Origin: SMWN01 sp965221455
GTDB lineage: Bacteria > Pseudomonadota > Gammaproteobacteria > Eutrophobiales > Eutrophobiaceae
Length of the DNA: 64,000 nucleotides
Reading direction: 5' to 3'
Assembly (NCBI GenBank): GCA_965221455.1
Contig: OZ244890.1
Location: 620,001-684,000, forward strand
Shown here in pieces: positions 53,522 to 61,708 of the stretch (position 1 is the first letter of the stretch; the number at the start of each line of letters is the position of its first letter). The notes under the pieces were generated by a model, which saw only the letters and a list, made by a program, of their open reading frames with translations, was not told where the DNA came from and searched no databases. Position numbers and translations under genes: made by a program.

Positions 53522-54475
53522 TTGACAATGAATCCAAAATTACTATATTCACTAATAAAAATCCCCCTACTATTATGCTTGGCAGGTTGTCTTACTTCGG
53601 CTTTCGCCAGTGATGAACCCGAGCCTTTCAATCTGACACAAGTAGCACAAGGCAACTATTTACATAGGGGAGTCCATGTTGAATTTACACACTCCCAAAA
53701 CGATGACATTGCCAATATTGGCTTTATTATCGGTAATAAATGTATTGCCGTCATTGACACAGGTGGCTCCGTAACAGTTGGACAAAAATTACTATCATCT
53801 ATTCGGGGAGTTAGTCAGCTACCCGTGTGTTACGTAATCAATACACACGTTCATTTTGATCATCTTCTGGGTAACCTTGTCTTTAAAAATGAAGATGCTC
53901 AGTTTGTAGGTCATGTACAACTTGCAGATGCCGTCGAACAGAGTCGTGATTTTTTTCTTAATCAATTCAGAGAAAATTTAGGTCCCGCGCCGGACGAGAA
54001 CTCGATAATAGGACCAGATCTGACAGTCGATATGACGATGGATCTTGATTTGGGCAATAGAACGATACGTTTGACAGCATACCAAACGGCACATAGCCAG
54101 AGCGATCTGACAGTGCTTGATATTGAAACAAAAACATTATGGGCAGGTGATCTGGTTTTTAGAGAACGTATTCCTGCACTTGATGGAAAACTCAAAGGTT
54201 GGCTGGCTGTACTTGAAGATATTCTGAAGCAGAATTTAAATCTTATCATTCCAGGACATGGCACACCAGGCAGTGACGCTAAACAAACCTTATCCAGGGA
54301 AAAATCTTATTTACAAATGCTCCTTGATGAAACAAGGAAAGCCATCAAGAACGGGGAATTTTTGGAGGATGCCGTGAACACAATTGGGCAAAGTGAGAAA
54401 GAAAGCTGGCTGCTGCACGAACAACATCACAGAAGCAATATAACCAGGGCATTTATTGAACTTGAGTGGGAGTAG
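53522..54475 (+). CDS. Quinoprotein relay system zinc metallohydrolase 2-like MBL-fold protein
   Basis: A signal peptide (about 28 residues, AFA-SDE) precedes a 290-residue metallo-beta-lactamase fold. HVHFDH is the zinc motif, with the further ligands in AGDLVF and PGHGTPG. GNYLHRGVHVEFTHSQNDDIANIGFIIG is typical of the relay-system metallohydrolases encoded near PQQ-dependent dehydrogenases in other bacteria. No PQQ enzyme is encoded in this window. The native promoter is probably displaced, since an IS30 end lies immediately upstream. Confidence 0.85.
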   Translation: MTMNPKLLYSLIKIPLLLCLAGCLTSAFASDEPEPFNLTQVAQGNYLHRGVHVEFTHSQNDDIANIGFIIGNKCIAVIDTGGSVTVGQKLLSSIRGVSQLPVCYVINTHVHFDHLLGNLVFKNEDAQFVGHVQLADAVEQSRDFFLNQFRENLGPAPDENSIIGPDLTVDMTMDLDLGNRTIRLTAYQTAHSQSDLTVLDIETKTLWAGDLVFRERIPALDGKLKGWLAVLEDILKQNLNLIIPGHGTPGSDAKQTLSREKSYLQMLLDETRKAIKNGEFLEDAVNTIGQSEKESWLLHEQHHRSNITRAFIELEWE

Positions 54476-54485
54476 TCGGACTATT

Positions 54486-54857
54486 TCAATCTCCAACTTT
54501 TTTCTTTATGTCTGGAATTGATGAAGGATCGCCTGCAGTCATATAACGTTTCTCATCATCGACAGCGGTCATATTTTCATAGACACCATCGTCTCGTTTA
54601 ACCAGTTTGGTAAACCCTTGATTTTTTAATTCTGCATTGCCGGTTGGGAATGCAATCGCCGGTGCACGAATTAATTTTCTTACAGGTGCCATCGGATCAG
54701 TCTCGCCCAGTGAGTGCTGAGTAACATAGCAAAGCTCACCCCAGTTTAAGATACTGGCATCTATTGAATGTATCGCCTCAACGGTTTTACCGTTCAATTC
54801 ACAATAATAATCGTAACCAGGCACTGATTTATCCTTCAAAATTAAATATCTATGCAA
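54486..54857 (-). CDS. Hypothetical protein
   Basis: A 123-residue ORF, convergent with the metallohydrolase gene and ending 10 bases from it. No signal peptide, membrane segment or recognised motif. The composition is ordinary and the frame is clean (VPGYDYYCELNGKTVEAIH; later GDPSSIPDIKKKVGD). I do not recognise it. Confidence 0.5.
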   Translation of the reverse strand: MHRYLILKDKSVPGYDYYCELNGKTVEAIHSIDASILNWGELCYVTQHSLGETDPMAPVRKLIRAPAIAFPTGNAELKNQGFTKLVKRDDGVYENMTAVDDEKRYMTAGDPSSIPDIKKKVGD

Positions 54858-54904
54858 TGCTCAACAAAATAATCATTAAATTAAAAAACTCACTTTAATT
54901 CAAC

Positions 54905-55186
54905 ATTAGTAGTCTATAACGACCCTTCAGGAGAATTAAATGCACGGGGAGATTTTATCTTGTAGGGAGGCTCCGCGCCTGGATGCTTTCGGCACTTATC
55001 CCGTCCGTTCGTAGCTACCCGGCAATGCTGCCATTGGCATGACAACCGGAACACCAGAGAAATGTTCTCTCGTACTGGGAACAAGTTCCTTGCAAATCTC
55101 CAATGCCCACGACAGACGGGGTGAAATATTTTAACTTCGCTGAGTCTCTGGCGGAGACAGTATGACCATCGTTACGCCATTCAGTA
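54905..55186 (-). pseudogene. 23S rRNA fragment with a large internal deletion
   Basis: 54905-55120 matches, with many changes, the 3' end of the real 23S gene (56545-56760 region). The adjoining 55120-55186 (ACTTCGCTGAGTCTCTGG on the plus strand) corresponds to 57359-57410, about 600 bases further into the gene. The intervening part is gone. It is a decayed duplicate of the 23S 3' third, downstream of the functional locus and directly abutting a lipoprotein ORF. Confidence 0.9.
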
Positions 55187-55192
55187 AATTTA

Positions 55193-55732
55193 TCAGTATA
55201 CTGTCCACATTCGCCCAAGTTCTTCATGGTTAGAGTGATCACGCATACACTGAACCAGAACTTGTGTCACTTTTTCGCTTGTGCCTTCAGCACCGCTCGC
55301 AAAGGCAGTGGCGAGACCCGCCAATGCTCCAGCCCCAGCGCCAATAAGAGCACTCTCTCCTGCCGATGTATCAAATCTGGCACCATCAAGCAAGTGACCT
55401 ATCTCTAACCCTGCTGCTGCACCCGTCGCCGCACCTGCCGCAACACTTGTAATCGTTTTTAATTGCGCTTTTTGTGATTCGCCGTATTGACCCTTTTCAG
55501 CAGCTTGCACACATATTGGGAGAACTTTATCATGGATTGCCTGACATTCAGCACAACCTGGCTTTACAACTGTGGGCAGGACATTTGCCTGGGACTTGCT
55601 ATCTAACTGTGACAAGTTGCCTACTCCCCTATAAGCACCACCGCATGCTGATAGAGCAAAAGATAATAAAAGTAATATCCCCACCCTCCAATTTCTTTGT
55701 GTTACTTGAATACTTGCAAATATAATTTCCAT
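55193..55732 (-). CDS. Lipoprotein with glycine-zipper region (copy A)
   Basis: A lipobox ends LLLLSFALSAC at Cys30, followed by GGAYRGVGNLSQLD, identical in copy B upstream. A CAECQ/ICVQ pair, then an Ala/Gly-rich segment with GAATGAAAG and LIGAGAGALAGLATAFASG, forms a glycine-zipper like those of outer-membrane lipoproteins. The C-terminal end (ELGRMWTVY) runs to the edge of the 23S fragment and may be altered. Function unknown. Confidence 0.75.
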   Translation of the reverse strand: MEIIFASIQVTQRNWRVGILLLLSFALSACGGAYRGVGNLSQLDSKSQANVLPTVVKPGCAECQAIHDKVLPICVQAAEKGQYGESQKAQLKTITSVAAGAATGAAAGLEIGHLLDGARFDTSAGESALIGAGAGALAGLATAFASGAEGTSEKVTQVLVQCMRDHSNHEELGRMWTVY

Positions 55733-55779
55733 GAAACTATCCTCTCCAGAAAAAATTATTCGTGATGTTTGTTGAGGAA

Positions 55780-56151
55780 CTATCTTAAATGACGAAGTAA
55801 GAGCAAGTCATAAAACAAATCATATCTATTACGATTATGACCACCCAAACCTAAATAGCCAAAGCGACTATGGGTAGGGGATCTATAGTGGCGATGTCTA
55901 TACGGGGGATTATAATGTAATGGATATTTGACTTCTTCAATACTGTCTACTATTTCAATACCACTTAGATCCACATCGGGAAGAATGTCTGCCCGGGATG
56001 GGTTATCCAACTGTGACAAGTTGCCTACCCCCCTATAAGCACCGCCACATGCTGATAGAGCAAAAGATAATAAAAGTAACATCCCCACTTTCCAATTTCC
56101 CTGTACTACCTGAAACTTGCATGATACTACTTTCATACGAACTATCCTCAC
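55780..56151 (-). CDS. Lipoprotein (copy B), partial paralogue of copy A
   Basis: The signal and first 14 mature residues (SALSACGGAYRGVGNLSQLD region) match copy A, and the DNA of both 5' ends is nearly the same (compare 56010-56120 with 55600-55710). The rest differs: an acidic stretch, then a Tyr/His/Arg-rich tail (YNPPYRHRHYRSPTHSRFGYLGLGGHNRN). The shared head suggests a duplication that then diverged or was refitted. Met6 is an alternative start. It sits 110 bases downstream of 5S rRNA. Confidence 0.7.
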   Translation of the reverse strand: MRIVRMKVVSCKFQVVQGNWKVGMLLLLSFALSACGGAYRGVGNLSQLDNPSRADILPDVDLSGIEIVDSIEEVKYPLHYNPPYRHRHYRSPTHSRFGYLGLGGHNRNRYDLFYDLLLLRHLR

Positions 56152-56260
56152 AAGAAACTGGATCTAAAGATTCCTAACAATAAATTTACAATACAGGATG
56201 CAATACCGAAAAACTACCGTAAATAAAATATATCACCATTACTATATAATAAATAAAAAG

Positions 56261-56377
56261 CCTGGCAGTGACCTACTTTCACATGGGGAAACCCCACACT
56301 ATCATCGGCGCTAAACGGTTTCACTTCCGAGTTCGGGATGGGATCGGGTGGTTCACATTCGCTATGGCCGCCAGGCA
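56261..56377 (-). rRNA. rrf: 5S ribosomal RNA
   Basis: The minus strand starts TGCCTGGCGGCC and ends CTGCCAGGC, pairing as helix I, with CCCATCCCGAACTCGGAAGTG in the loop A/B part. The length of about 117 is normal. It lies about 90 bases after 23S, and a T-rich stretch follows. Confidence 0.96.
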
Positions 56378-56604
56378 ATTCGGTTTGGCAGGTCATTCCA
56401 TGCAGAATAGCCCACCGAATTCAGAAAGCTGATTATGTATTATTTCAGTTCAAACTGCTTGCGTGTTATATGGTCAAGTCTCACGGGCAATTAGTATTGG
56501 TTAGCTTCACACATTACTGCGCTTCCACATCCAACCTATCAACGTTGTAGTCTACAACGACCCTTCAGGGGAATTAAATTCCCGGGGAGATTTCATCTTG
56601 AGGG

Positions 56605-56638
<34 letters not shown>

Positions 56639-56806
56639 CGTCCGTTCATAGCTACCCGGCAATGCCATTGGCATGACAACCGGAACACCAGAGGAACGTC
56701 CACTCCGGTCCTCTCGTACTAGGAGCAGCTCCTCTCAAATCTCCAACGCCCACGACAGATAGGGACCGAACTGTCTCACGACGTTCTAAACCCAGCTCGC
56801 GTACCT

Positions 56807-56857
<51 letters not shown>

Positions 56858-56913
56858 AGATGAGCCGACATCGAGGTGCCAAACACCACCGTCGATATGA
56901 ACTCTTGGGTGGT

Positions 56914-56969
<56 letters not shown>

Positions 56970-57090
56970 AGAACCACCGGATCACTAAGACCTACTTTCG
57001 TACCTGCTCGACGTGTCTGTCTCGCAGTCAAGCACACTTACGCCTTTGCACAAACCTCACGATTTCCGACCGTGATTAGTGTACCTTCGC

Positions 57091-57133
<43 letters not shown>

Positions 57134-57293
57134 ACCCACCAGACACTGTCCCTGATCCAGATAATGGACCTAGGTTAGAACCTCAAACATACCAGGCTGG
57201 TATTTCAAGGATGGCTCCACGCAAACTGGCGTCCACGCTTCAAAGCCTCCCAGCTATGCTACACAAGCATATTCAAAGTTCAGTGCCAAGCTG

Positions 57294-57324
<31 letters not shown>

Positions 57325-57395
57325 CCGCGGGTACGCGGCATCTTAACCGCGAATTCAACTTCGCTGAGTCTCTGGTGGAGACAGTGTGGCCATCG

Positions 57396-57487
<92 letters not shown>

Positions 57488-57522
57488 ATCAAGAGCTTCT
57501 CCGAAGATAACCCCATCAATTA

Positions 57523-57557
<35 letters not shown>

Positions 57558-58189
57558 GTCCTCTTGCGAGTTTGCAGAGTGCTATGTTTTTAGTAAACAG
57601 TCGCAGCCACCATTTCACTGCAACCCCTTTCAGCTCCGAGAGCAAGTCTCTTCACCTAATCAGGGCACACCTTCTCCCGAAGTTACGGTGCTATTTTGCC
57701 GAGTTCCTTCACCAGAGTTCTCTCAAGCGCCTTAGGATTCTCACCCCACCCACCTGTGTTGGTTTGGGGTACGGTCTCTTATGACCTGAAGCTTAGAGGT
57801 TTTTCCTGGAAGCATGGTATCCATCACTTCGTCCAAAAGAGGACTCGTCATCACACCTCAGCCTTAAAGAATCCCGGATTTTCCAAAGACTCAAGCCTAC
57901 GTGCTTAAACCGAAACAACCAATCTTCGGCTAATGTAACCTTCTCCGTCACCCCATCGCAATCATAAGAGGTACAGGAATATTAACCTGTTCTCCATCGA
58001 CTACGCCTTTCGGCCTCGCCTTAGGCACCGACTCACCCTGCCTTGATTAGCATTGGGCAGGAAACCTTGGGTTTTCGGCGTGCGGGTTTTTCACCCGCAT
58101 TATCGCTACTCATGTCAGCATTCGCACTTCCGATACCTCCAGCATGCCTTACAGCACACCTTCAACAGCCTACGGAACGCTCCTCTACC

Positions 58190-58541
58190 ATGCAAAAGGG
58201 TTCTTATAATATTCTTAATTTAAGTATAGATTTGGTTCCTATTATTTAGAAAGCACCATATCCTTTTAAAGGACACTGTTCTCGGTTACCCGAGACACAC
58301 CGTTCCAGTTGATAAACATCTTCACATGCTACCGATGATGAAACTCCATCATACAGTGGAAAGACACACTTACTCTGGTTATCGCAACAACGTTGAGCTA
58401 TTTTGAGTACTGGCAATAATTCATCTGGATCCGTCTCAACTTTAGAACAACCTGAAATAACCAAAATAAAAATCGCCGCTATCAAAATATTTATCATACT
58501 CTGTCCCTTATTTATAAAATACTATAAGAACCCTTCTGCAT
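58190..58541 (-). other. 23S rRNA intervening sequence at helix 45
   Basis: About 350 AT-rich bases replace the tip of helix 45 (flanks CCGAAGCTACGGATGCA and TGCATGGTAGAGGAGCG). A 19-bp closing stem (58190-58208 with 58523-58541, one G-U) begins GATGCA. Such stems in other bacteria are cut by RNase III, leaving fragmented 23S. Helix 45 is a known insertion site, for example in Salmonella. The unusual part is the ORF inside. Confidence 0.93.
58246..58497 (-). CDS. Cysteine-rich lipoprotein encoded inside the 23S intervening sequence
   Basis: An 83-codon ORF on the rRNA strand begins at ATG 58497, with AAGGGACAGAGT upstream (AAGG about eight bases from the ATG). The first 17 residues (INILIAAIFILVISGC) are a textbook lipoprotein signal with Cys17 as the modified residue. 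The mature part has six more cysteines (37, 38, 44, 58, 67, 75) and an acidic start, KVETDPDELL. I do not recognise the family. Larger 23S intervening sequences elsewhere encode four-helix-bundle IVP/S23 proteins; this is not one. Its expression would come from the rRNA transcript, before or after RNase III excision, or from an internal promoter. Confidence 0.7.
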   Translation of the reverse strand: MINILIAAIFILVISGCSKVETDPDELLPVLKIAQRCCDNQSKCVFPLYDGVSSSVACEDVYQLERCVSGNREQCPLKGYGAF

Positions 58542-58915
58542 CCGTAGCTTCGGTACATGGCTTAAGCCCCGATGAATCTTCCGCGCAGACCGACTCGACT
58601 AGTGAGCTATTACGCTTTCTTTAAAGGATGGCTGCTTCTAAGCCAACCTCCTAGCTGTCTATGCCTTTCCACATCGTTTTCCACTGAGCCATGATTTTGG
58701 GACCTTAGCTGACGGTCTGGGCTGTTTCCCTCTCGACGACGGACCTTATCACCCGCCGTCTGTCTCCCGTGATTGCACTTGCTGGTATTCGGAGTTTGCA
58801 ATGGTTTGGTAAGTCGGGATGACCCCCTAGCCATAACAGTGCTCTACCCCCAACAGTGAGACACGAGGCTCTACCTAAATAGATTTCGAGGAGAACCAGC
58901 TATCTCCGGGCTTGG

Positions 58916-58949
<34 letters not shown>

Positions 58950-59239
58950 CATTTTTCAACATAAGTGGGTTCGGGCCTCCAGTAGATGTTACTCCACCTT
59001 CACCCTGGCCATGGATAGATCGCCCGGTTTCGGGTCTACTCCCAGCGACTGTCGTCCGAAGACTCGGCGCCCTATTAAGACTCGGTTTCCCTACGCCTAC
59101 CCTATTGGTTAAGCTCGCCACTGAGATGTAAGTCGCTGACCCATTATACAAAAGGTACGCAGTCACAAGAATAAATTCTCGCTCCTACAGCTTGTACGCA
59201 CACGGTTTCAGATTCTATTTCACTCCCCTCTTCGGGGTC

Positions 59240-59280
<41 letters not shown>

Positions 59281-59844
59281 GTAAGTAGTATTTAGCCTTG
59301 GAGGATGGTCCCCCCATGTTCAGACAAGGTTTCACGTGCCCCGTCCTACTTGTCGCAAGCCTGGTACCGCTATCGTATTTTCGAGTACGGGGCTATCACC
59401 CTGTATCGCCCAACTTTCCAGAAGGTTCCTCTAACACAATAGTTATCACTTGCAGGCTGGTCCCCTTTCGCTCGCCACTACTCAGGGAATCTCGGTTGAT
59501 TTCTTTTCCTCCGGGTACTTAGATGTTTCAGTTCTCCGGGTTCGCTCCACATACTTATGTGTTCAGTATATGGTACCTCCAGAAGAGGTGGGTTCCCCCA
59601 TTCGGATATCTCCGGATCAAAGTCAATTTGTCGACTCCCCGAAGCTTTTCGCAGACTATCACGTCCTTCATCGCCTCTCACCGCCTAGGCATTCACCATG
59701 TGCGCTTAATCACTTGACCATATAACCCCAAGCAGTCTGTATGACTGGAATTTGCGAATTAAAAATCGACTCACTTGTTCAGCCGCATACAAACGAAGGT
59801 TATATGTTCGCTAACAATTAAAACATTTAGCAATACACCTTTTG

Positions 59845-59907
59845 GATCGTGTCTATGGTAGACACGATCATCTCTGAACAACAACGATTTGAAAAATTGT
59901 TGTTCAG
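59845..59907 (-). promoter_or_regulatory. Two hairpins in the 23S leader
   Basis: GATCGTGTCTA / TAGACACGATC (59845-59869, 3-base loop) and CTGAACAACAA / TTGTTGTTCAG (59874-59907) lie between boxA and the 23S 5' end. They are probably RNA processing or antitermination structures. Confidence 0.65.
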
Positions 59908-59926
59908 ATTATTCAGCTTTCCGAAT

Positions 59927-59938
59927 TGTTAAAGAGCA
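59927..59938 (-). promoter_or_regulatory. rRNA antitermination boxA
   Basis: The minus strand reads TGCTCTTTAACA, the consensus boxA of rrn leaders and spacers, about 200 bases before 23S. It recruits NusB-NusE for antitermination. Confidence 0.88.
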
Positions 59939-59977
59939 ATATACGAGAGAATATTCCCGTACAAACTTCATAAAACC

Positions 59978-60018
59978 AGAACTCACAAACCTTATCTTAA
60001 ATAAGGCTTGTGAGTTCT
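59978..60018 (-). promoter_or_regulatory. Stem-loop between tRNA-Ala and boxA
   Basis: AGAACTCACAA / TTGTGAGTTCT (59978-59988 with 60008-60018) encloses a second pairing, CCTTAT / ATAAGG. It is a likely processing site separating tRNA-Ala from the 23S leader. Confidence 0.65.
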
Positions 60019-60031
60019 GTCTGTGTTAAAG

Positions 60032-60107
60032 TGGTGGAGCCAGTCGGGATCGAACCGACGACCCCCTGCTTGCAAAGCAGGTGCTCTCCCAGCTGAGCTA
60101 TGACCCC
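60032..60107 (-). tRNA. tRNA-Ala (anticodon TGC)
   Basis: A complete 76-base cloverleaf on the minus strand: GGGGTCA acceptor, anticodon loop CTTTGCAAG with TGC, T-loop GTTCGATC, and an encoded CCA end. This is the tRNA normally found with tRNA-Ile between 16S and 23S. Confidence 0.97.
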
Positions 60108-60244
60108 ATGACAGGCAAATCTGGACTATCTATTAACATCAAACCACTACCAGCCAAACCCAACAACAACCGGAATGCACCCTAAAAACGGTCATCCGAT
60201 ATCTGCTCCACCGCCTATATGTCTAAAAGAACTCCAAGCTCCGT

Positions 60245-60280
60245 GGGCACGCATTCTAATCTGTTAGTTTTGCTTTGCAA
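60245..60280 (-). promoter_or_regulatory. Stringent-type promoter for tRNA-Ala-23S-5S
   Basis: On the minus strand TTGCAA (60275-60280) and TAGAAT (60253-60258) are 16 bases apart. A GC-rich discriminator (GCGTGCCC) follows, typical of ppGpp-controlled stable-RNA promoters. It lies about 140 bases before tRNA-Ala and after the lpxL stop. This would let 23S be transcribed without a linked 16S. Confidence 0.7.
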
Positions 60281-60339
60281 GCATTTAGTGCATAAAAATA
60301 AACATCAATATCCTGTCCAAACACTTATGCGCAAACACC

Positions 60340-61269
60340 TTATGAATAATAACTATCGACCATTGGATCAATCTGCCTCTTAAAACGGCGATGCACCCAC
60401 AAATATTGCTCTGTATTTCTGGATATTAATTCCTCTGTGATGCCACCTAGTCGGCGCACATCTGCCTCCAAAGAATTACTGGGGAAACCCTCCAGCGGCG
60501 CCGATATTTCGATCAAATAATTTCCACTGCGCTTACGCTCAACAAAATACGGATAAAGTCTCGCTTTCCCCAACTTTGCCAGAGTTGACGCAGCACCGGA
60601 TACCGCCACGTGCTCCATAGCGAAAAAAGGAACAAACATCACATCTTTTCTGATATTGGGAGATTGATCGTCGGCATACCAGAGCACTCCACCTAACTTC
60701 AATACTTTGACTGCTTGCCTAAATTCACTTTTTGGAATAAGCCTAAGCCTGTCGGCAACCGAACGCCCTTTAACTATCAAATATTCAATCAAGGGATTGC
60801 CATGAGGTCGGTAAATAACATTAAGCGGAATCAGCCTCGCCAACTGCGCGGTTATCTCAAGTGCCATGGTATGCACTCCAAATAAGATAGCGCCGTGCCC
60901 TTGCTCCCTAGCTCGTTTAATGTGTCCCAGACCCCGAATCTCTACCTTCTCTCGAAAAACCTCGTCGGTCCAATACCAGGCATTAGCAGTATCAAACAAG
61001 CTCCTCCCTAATTCCTCAAAATTTGAGCGTAGCAAGTCTCGTCTCTCCGCTTCCGATGCTTCCGGAAAACAAAGTTCCAGGTTACGTTTGGCAATACGTA
61101 ACCTGCTTTGTGACAACAAAGCCATCGACAAACGACCAAGCCACTTACCAAGTGTCATTTGCGAAGAAATCGACAAACAACTGGCTGTCCTCAAAAAACC
61201 ATCAGCAAACCATACCCACCAATGTTTGGGATTTAAAAAATTTGGTCGGAACCGGGACTGCGTAGCCAT
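60340..61269 (-). CDS. Lipid A biosynthesis lauroyl/acyltransferase (LpxL/HtrB family)
   Basis: A 309-residue LABLAT-fold acyltransferase. FGVHTMALE is the catalytic HX4E box, VIYRPHGNPLIEYLI and WYADDQSP are substrate regions, and YLWVHRRFK is the usual ending. One N-terminal membrane anchor (WWVWFADGFLRTASCL). It adds a secondary acyl chain to lipid A precursors in the inner membrane. LpxL, LpxM and LpxP cannot be separated by eye. Its position between a tRNA-Ile remnant and tRNA-Ala, inside a former rRNA operon, is exceptional. Confidence 0.9.
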   Translation of the reverse strand: MATQSRFRPNFLNPKHWWVWFADGFLRTASCLSISSQMTLGKWLGRLSMALLSQSRLRIAKRNLELCFPEASEAERRDLLRSNFEELGRSLFDTANAWYWTDEVFREKVEIRGLGHIKRAREQGHGAILFGVHTMALEITAQLARLIPLNVIYRPHGNPLIEYLIVKGRSVADRLRLIPKSEFRQAVKVLKLGGVLWYADDQSPNIRKDVMFVPFFAMEHVAVSGAASTLAKLGKARLYPYFVERKRSGNYLIEISAPLEGFPSNSLEADVRRLGGITEELISRNTEQYLWVHRRFKRQIDPMVDSYYS

Positions 61270-61306
61270 TTAGAAAAACTCACAACTATTAAAGTAACAT
61301 CACCAG

Positions 61307-61382
61307 TGGTGGGTCTGGGAAGAGTTAAACTTCCGACCTCACCCTTATAGGGGCGTGCTCTAACCAACTGAGCTACAGACCC
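61307..61382 (-). pseudogene. tRNA-Ile-like gene missing one anticodon-loop base
   Basis: The minus strand folds as a cloverleaf with an acceptor like tRNA-Ile(GAT) (GGGTCTG...CAGACCC and CCA). The anticodon arm is CGCCC-CTATAA-GGGTG, so the loop has six bases and the G of GAT is absent. The T-loop also has TTTAACT in place of TTC. The stems are otherwise intact. Most likely a decaying copy of the spacer tRNA-Ile. Confidence 0.85.
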
Positions 61383-61410
61383 GAGTGTGGAATATCTTTC
61401 GATGTTTATT

Positions 61411-61528
61411 CTAAAGGTTAAACAACTTGCTTCTGGTTCAACCAACTCCCATGGTCTGACGTGCGGTGTGTACAAGACCCGGAAACGTATCCACCGCGAC
61501 ATTACGATTCGCGACTTCATGGAGCCGA
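61411..61528 (-). pseudogene. 16S rRNA 3' remnant
   Basis: The plus strand CCATGGTCTGACGTGCGGTG, then TGTACAAGACCCGGAAACG and CGACTTCATGGAG, is the complement of 16S positions near 1300-1450. The aaaggttaa part at 61411 continues toward the 3' side. The flanks on both sides are unrelated, and small deletions are visible. Only about 120 bases remain of a 16S gene that once preceded the tRNA-Ile/tRNA-Ala/23S set. Confidence 0.9.
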
Positions 61529-61708
61529 AAGATAGATATCTATAAAATACCTTTCACCAAATAATGAAACGAAGGTTAAAGGTACGTTTCTAACACAACT
61601 GCTAAAATCAATCAATGATGAAATTCATTACCATTAGCTATGCGTTTGAATGGAGCGACACAATTCCTAAAATGCACTTTTATCGCGCAGCATACCATCT
61701 CCGGAGAT

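Noticed and set aside
55015..55242. 75-codon minus-strand ORF
   Set aside because: It lies across the decayed 23S fragment and has rRNA-derived sequence, so it is not a gene.
61233..61520. 95-codon minus-strand ORF
   Set aside because: It runs through the tRNA-Ile and 16S remnants and is not coding.
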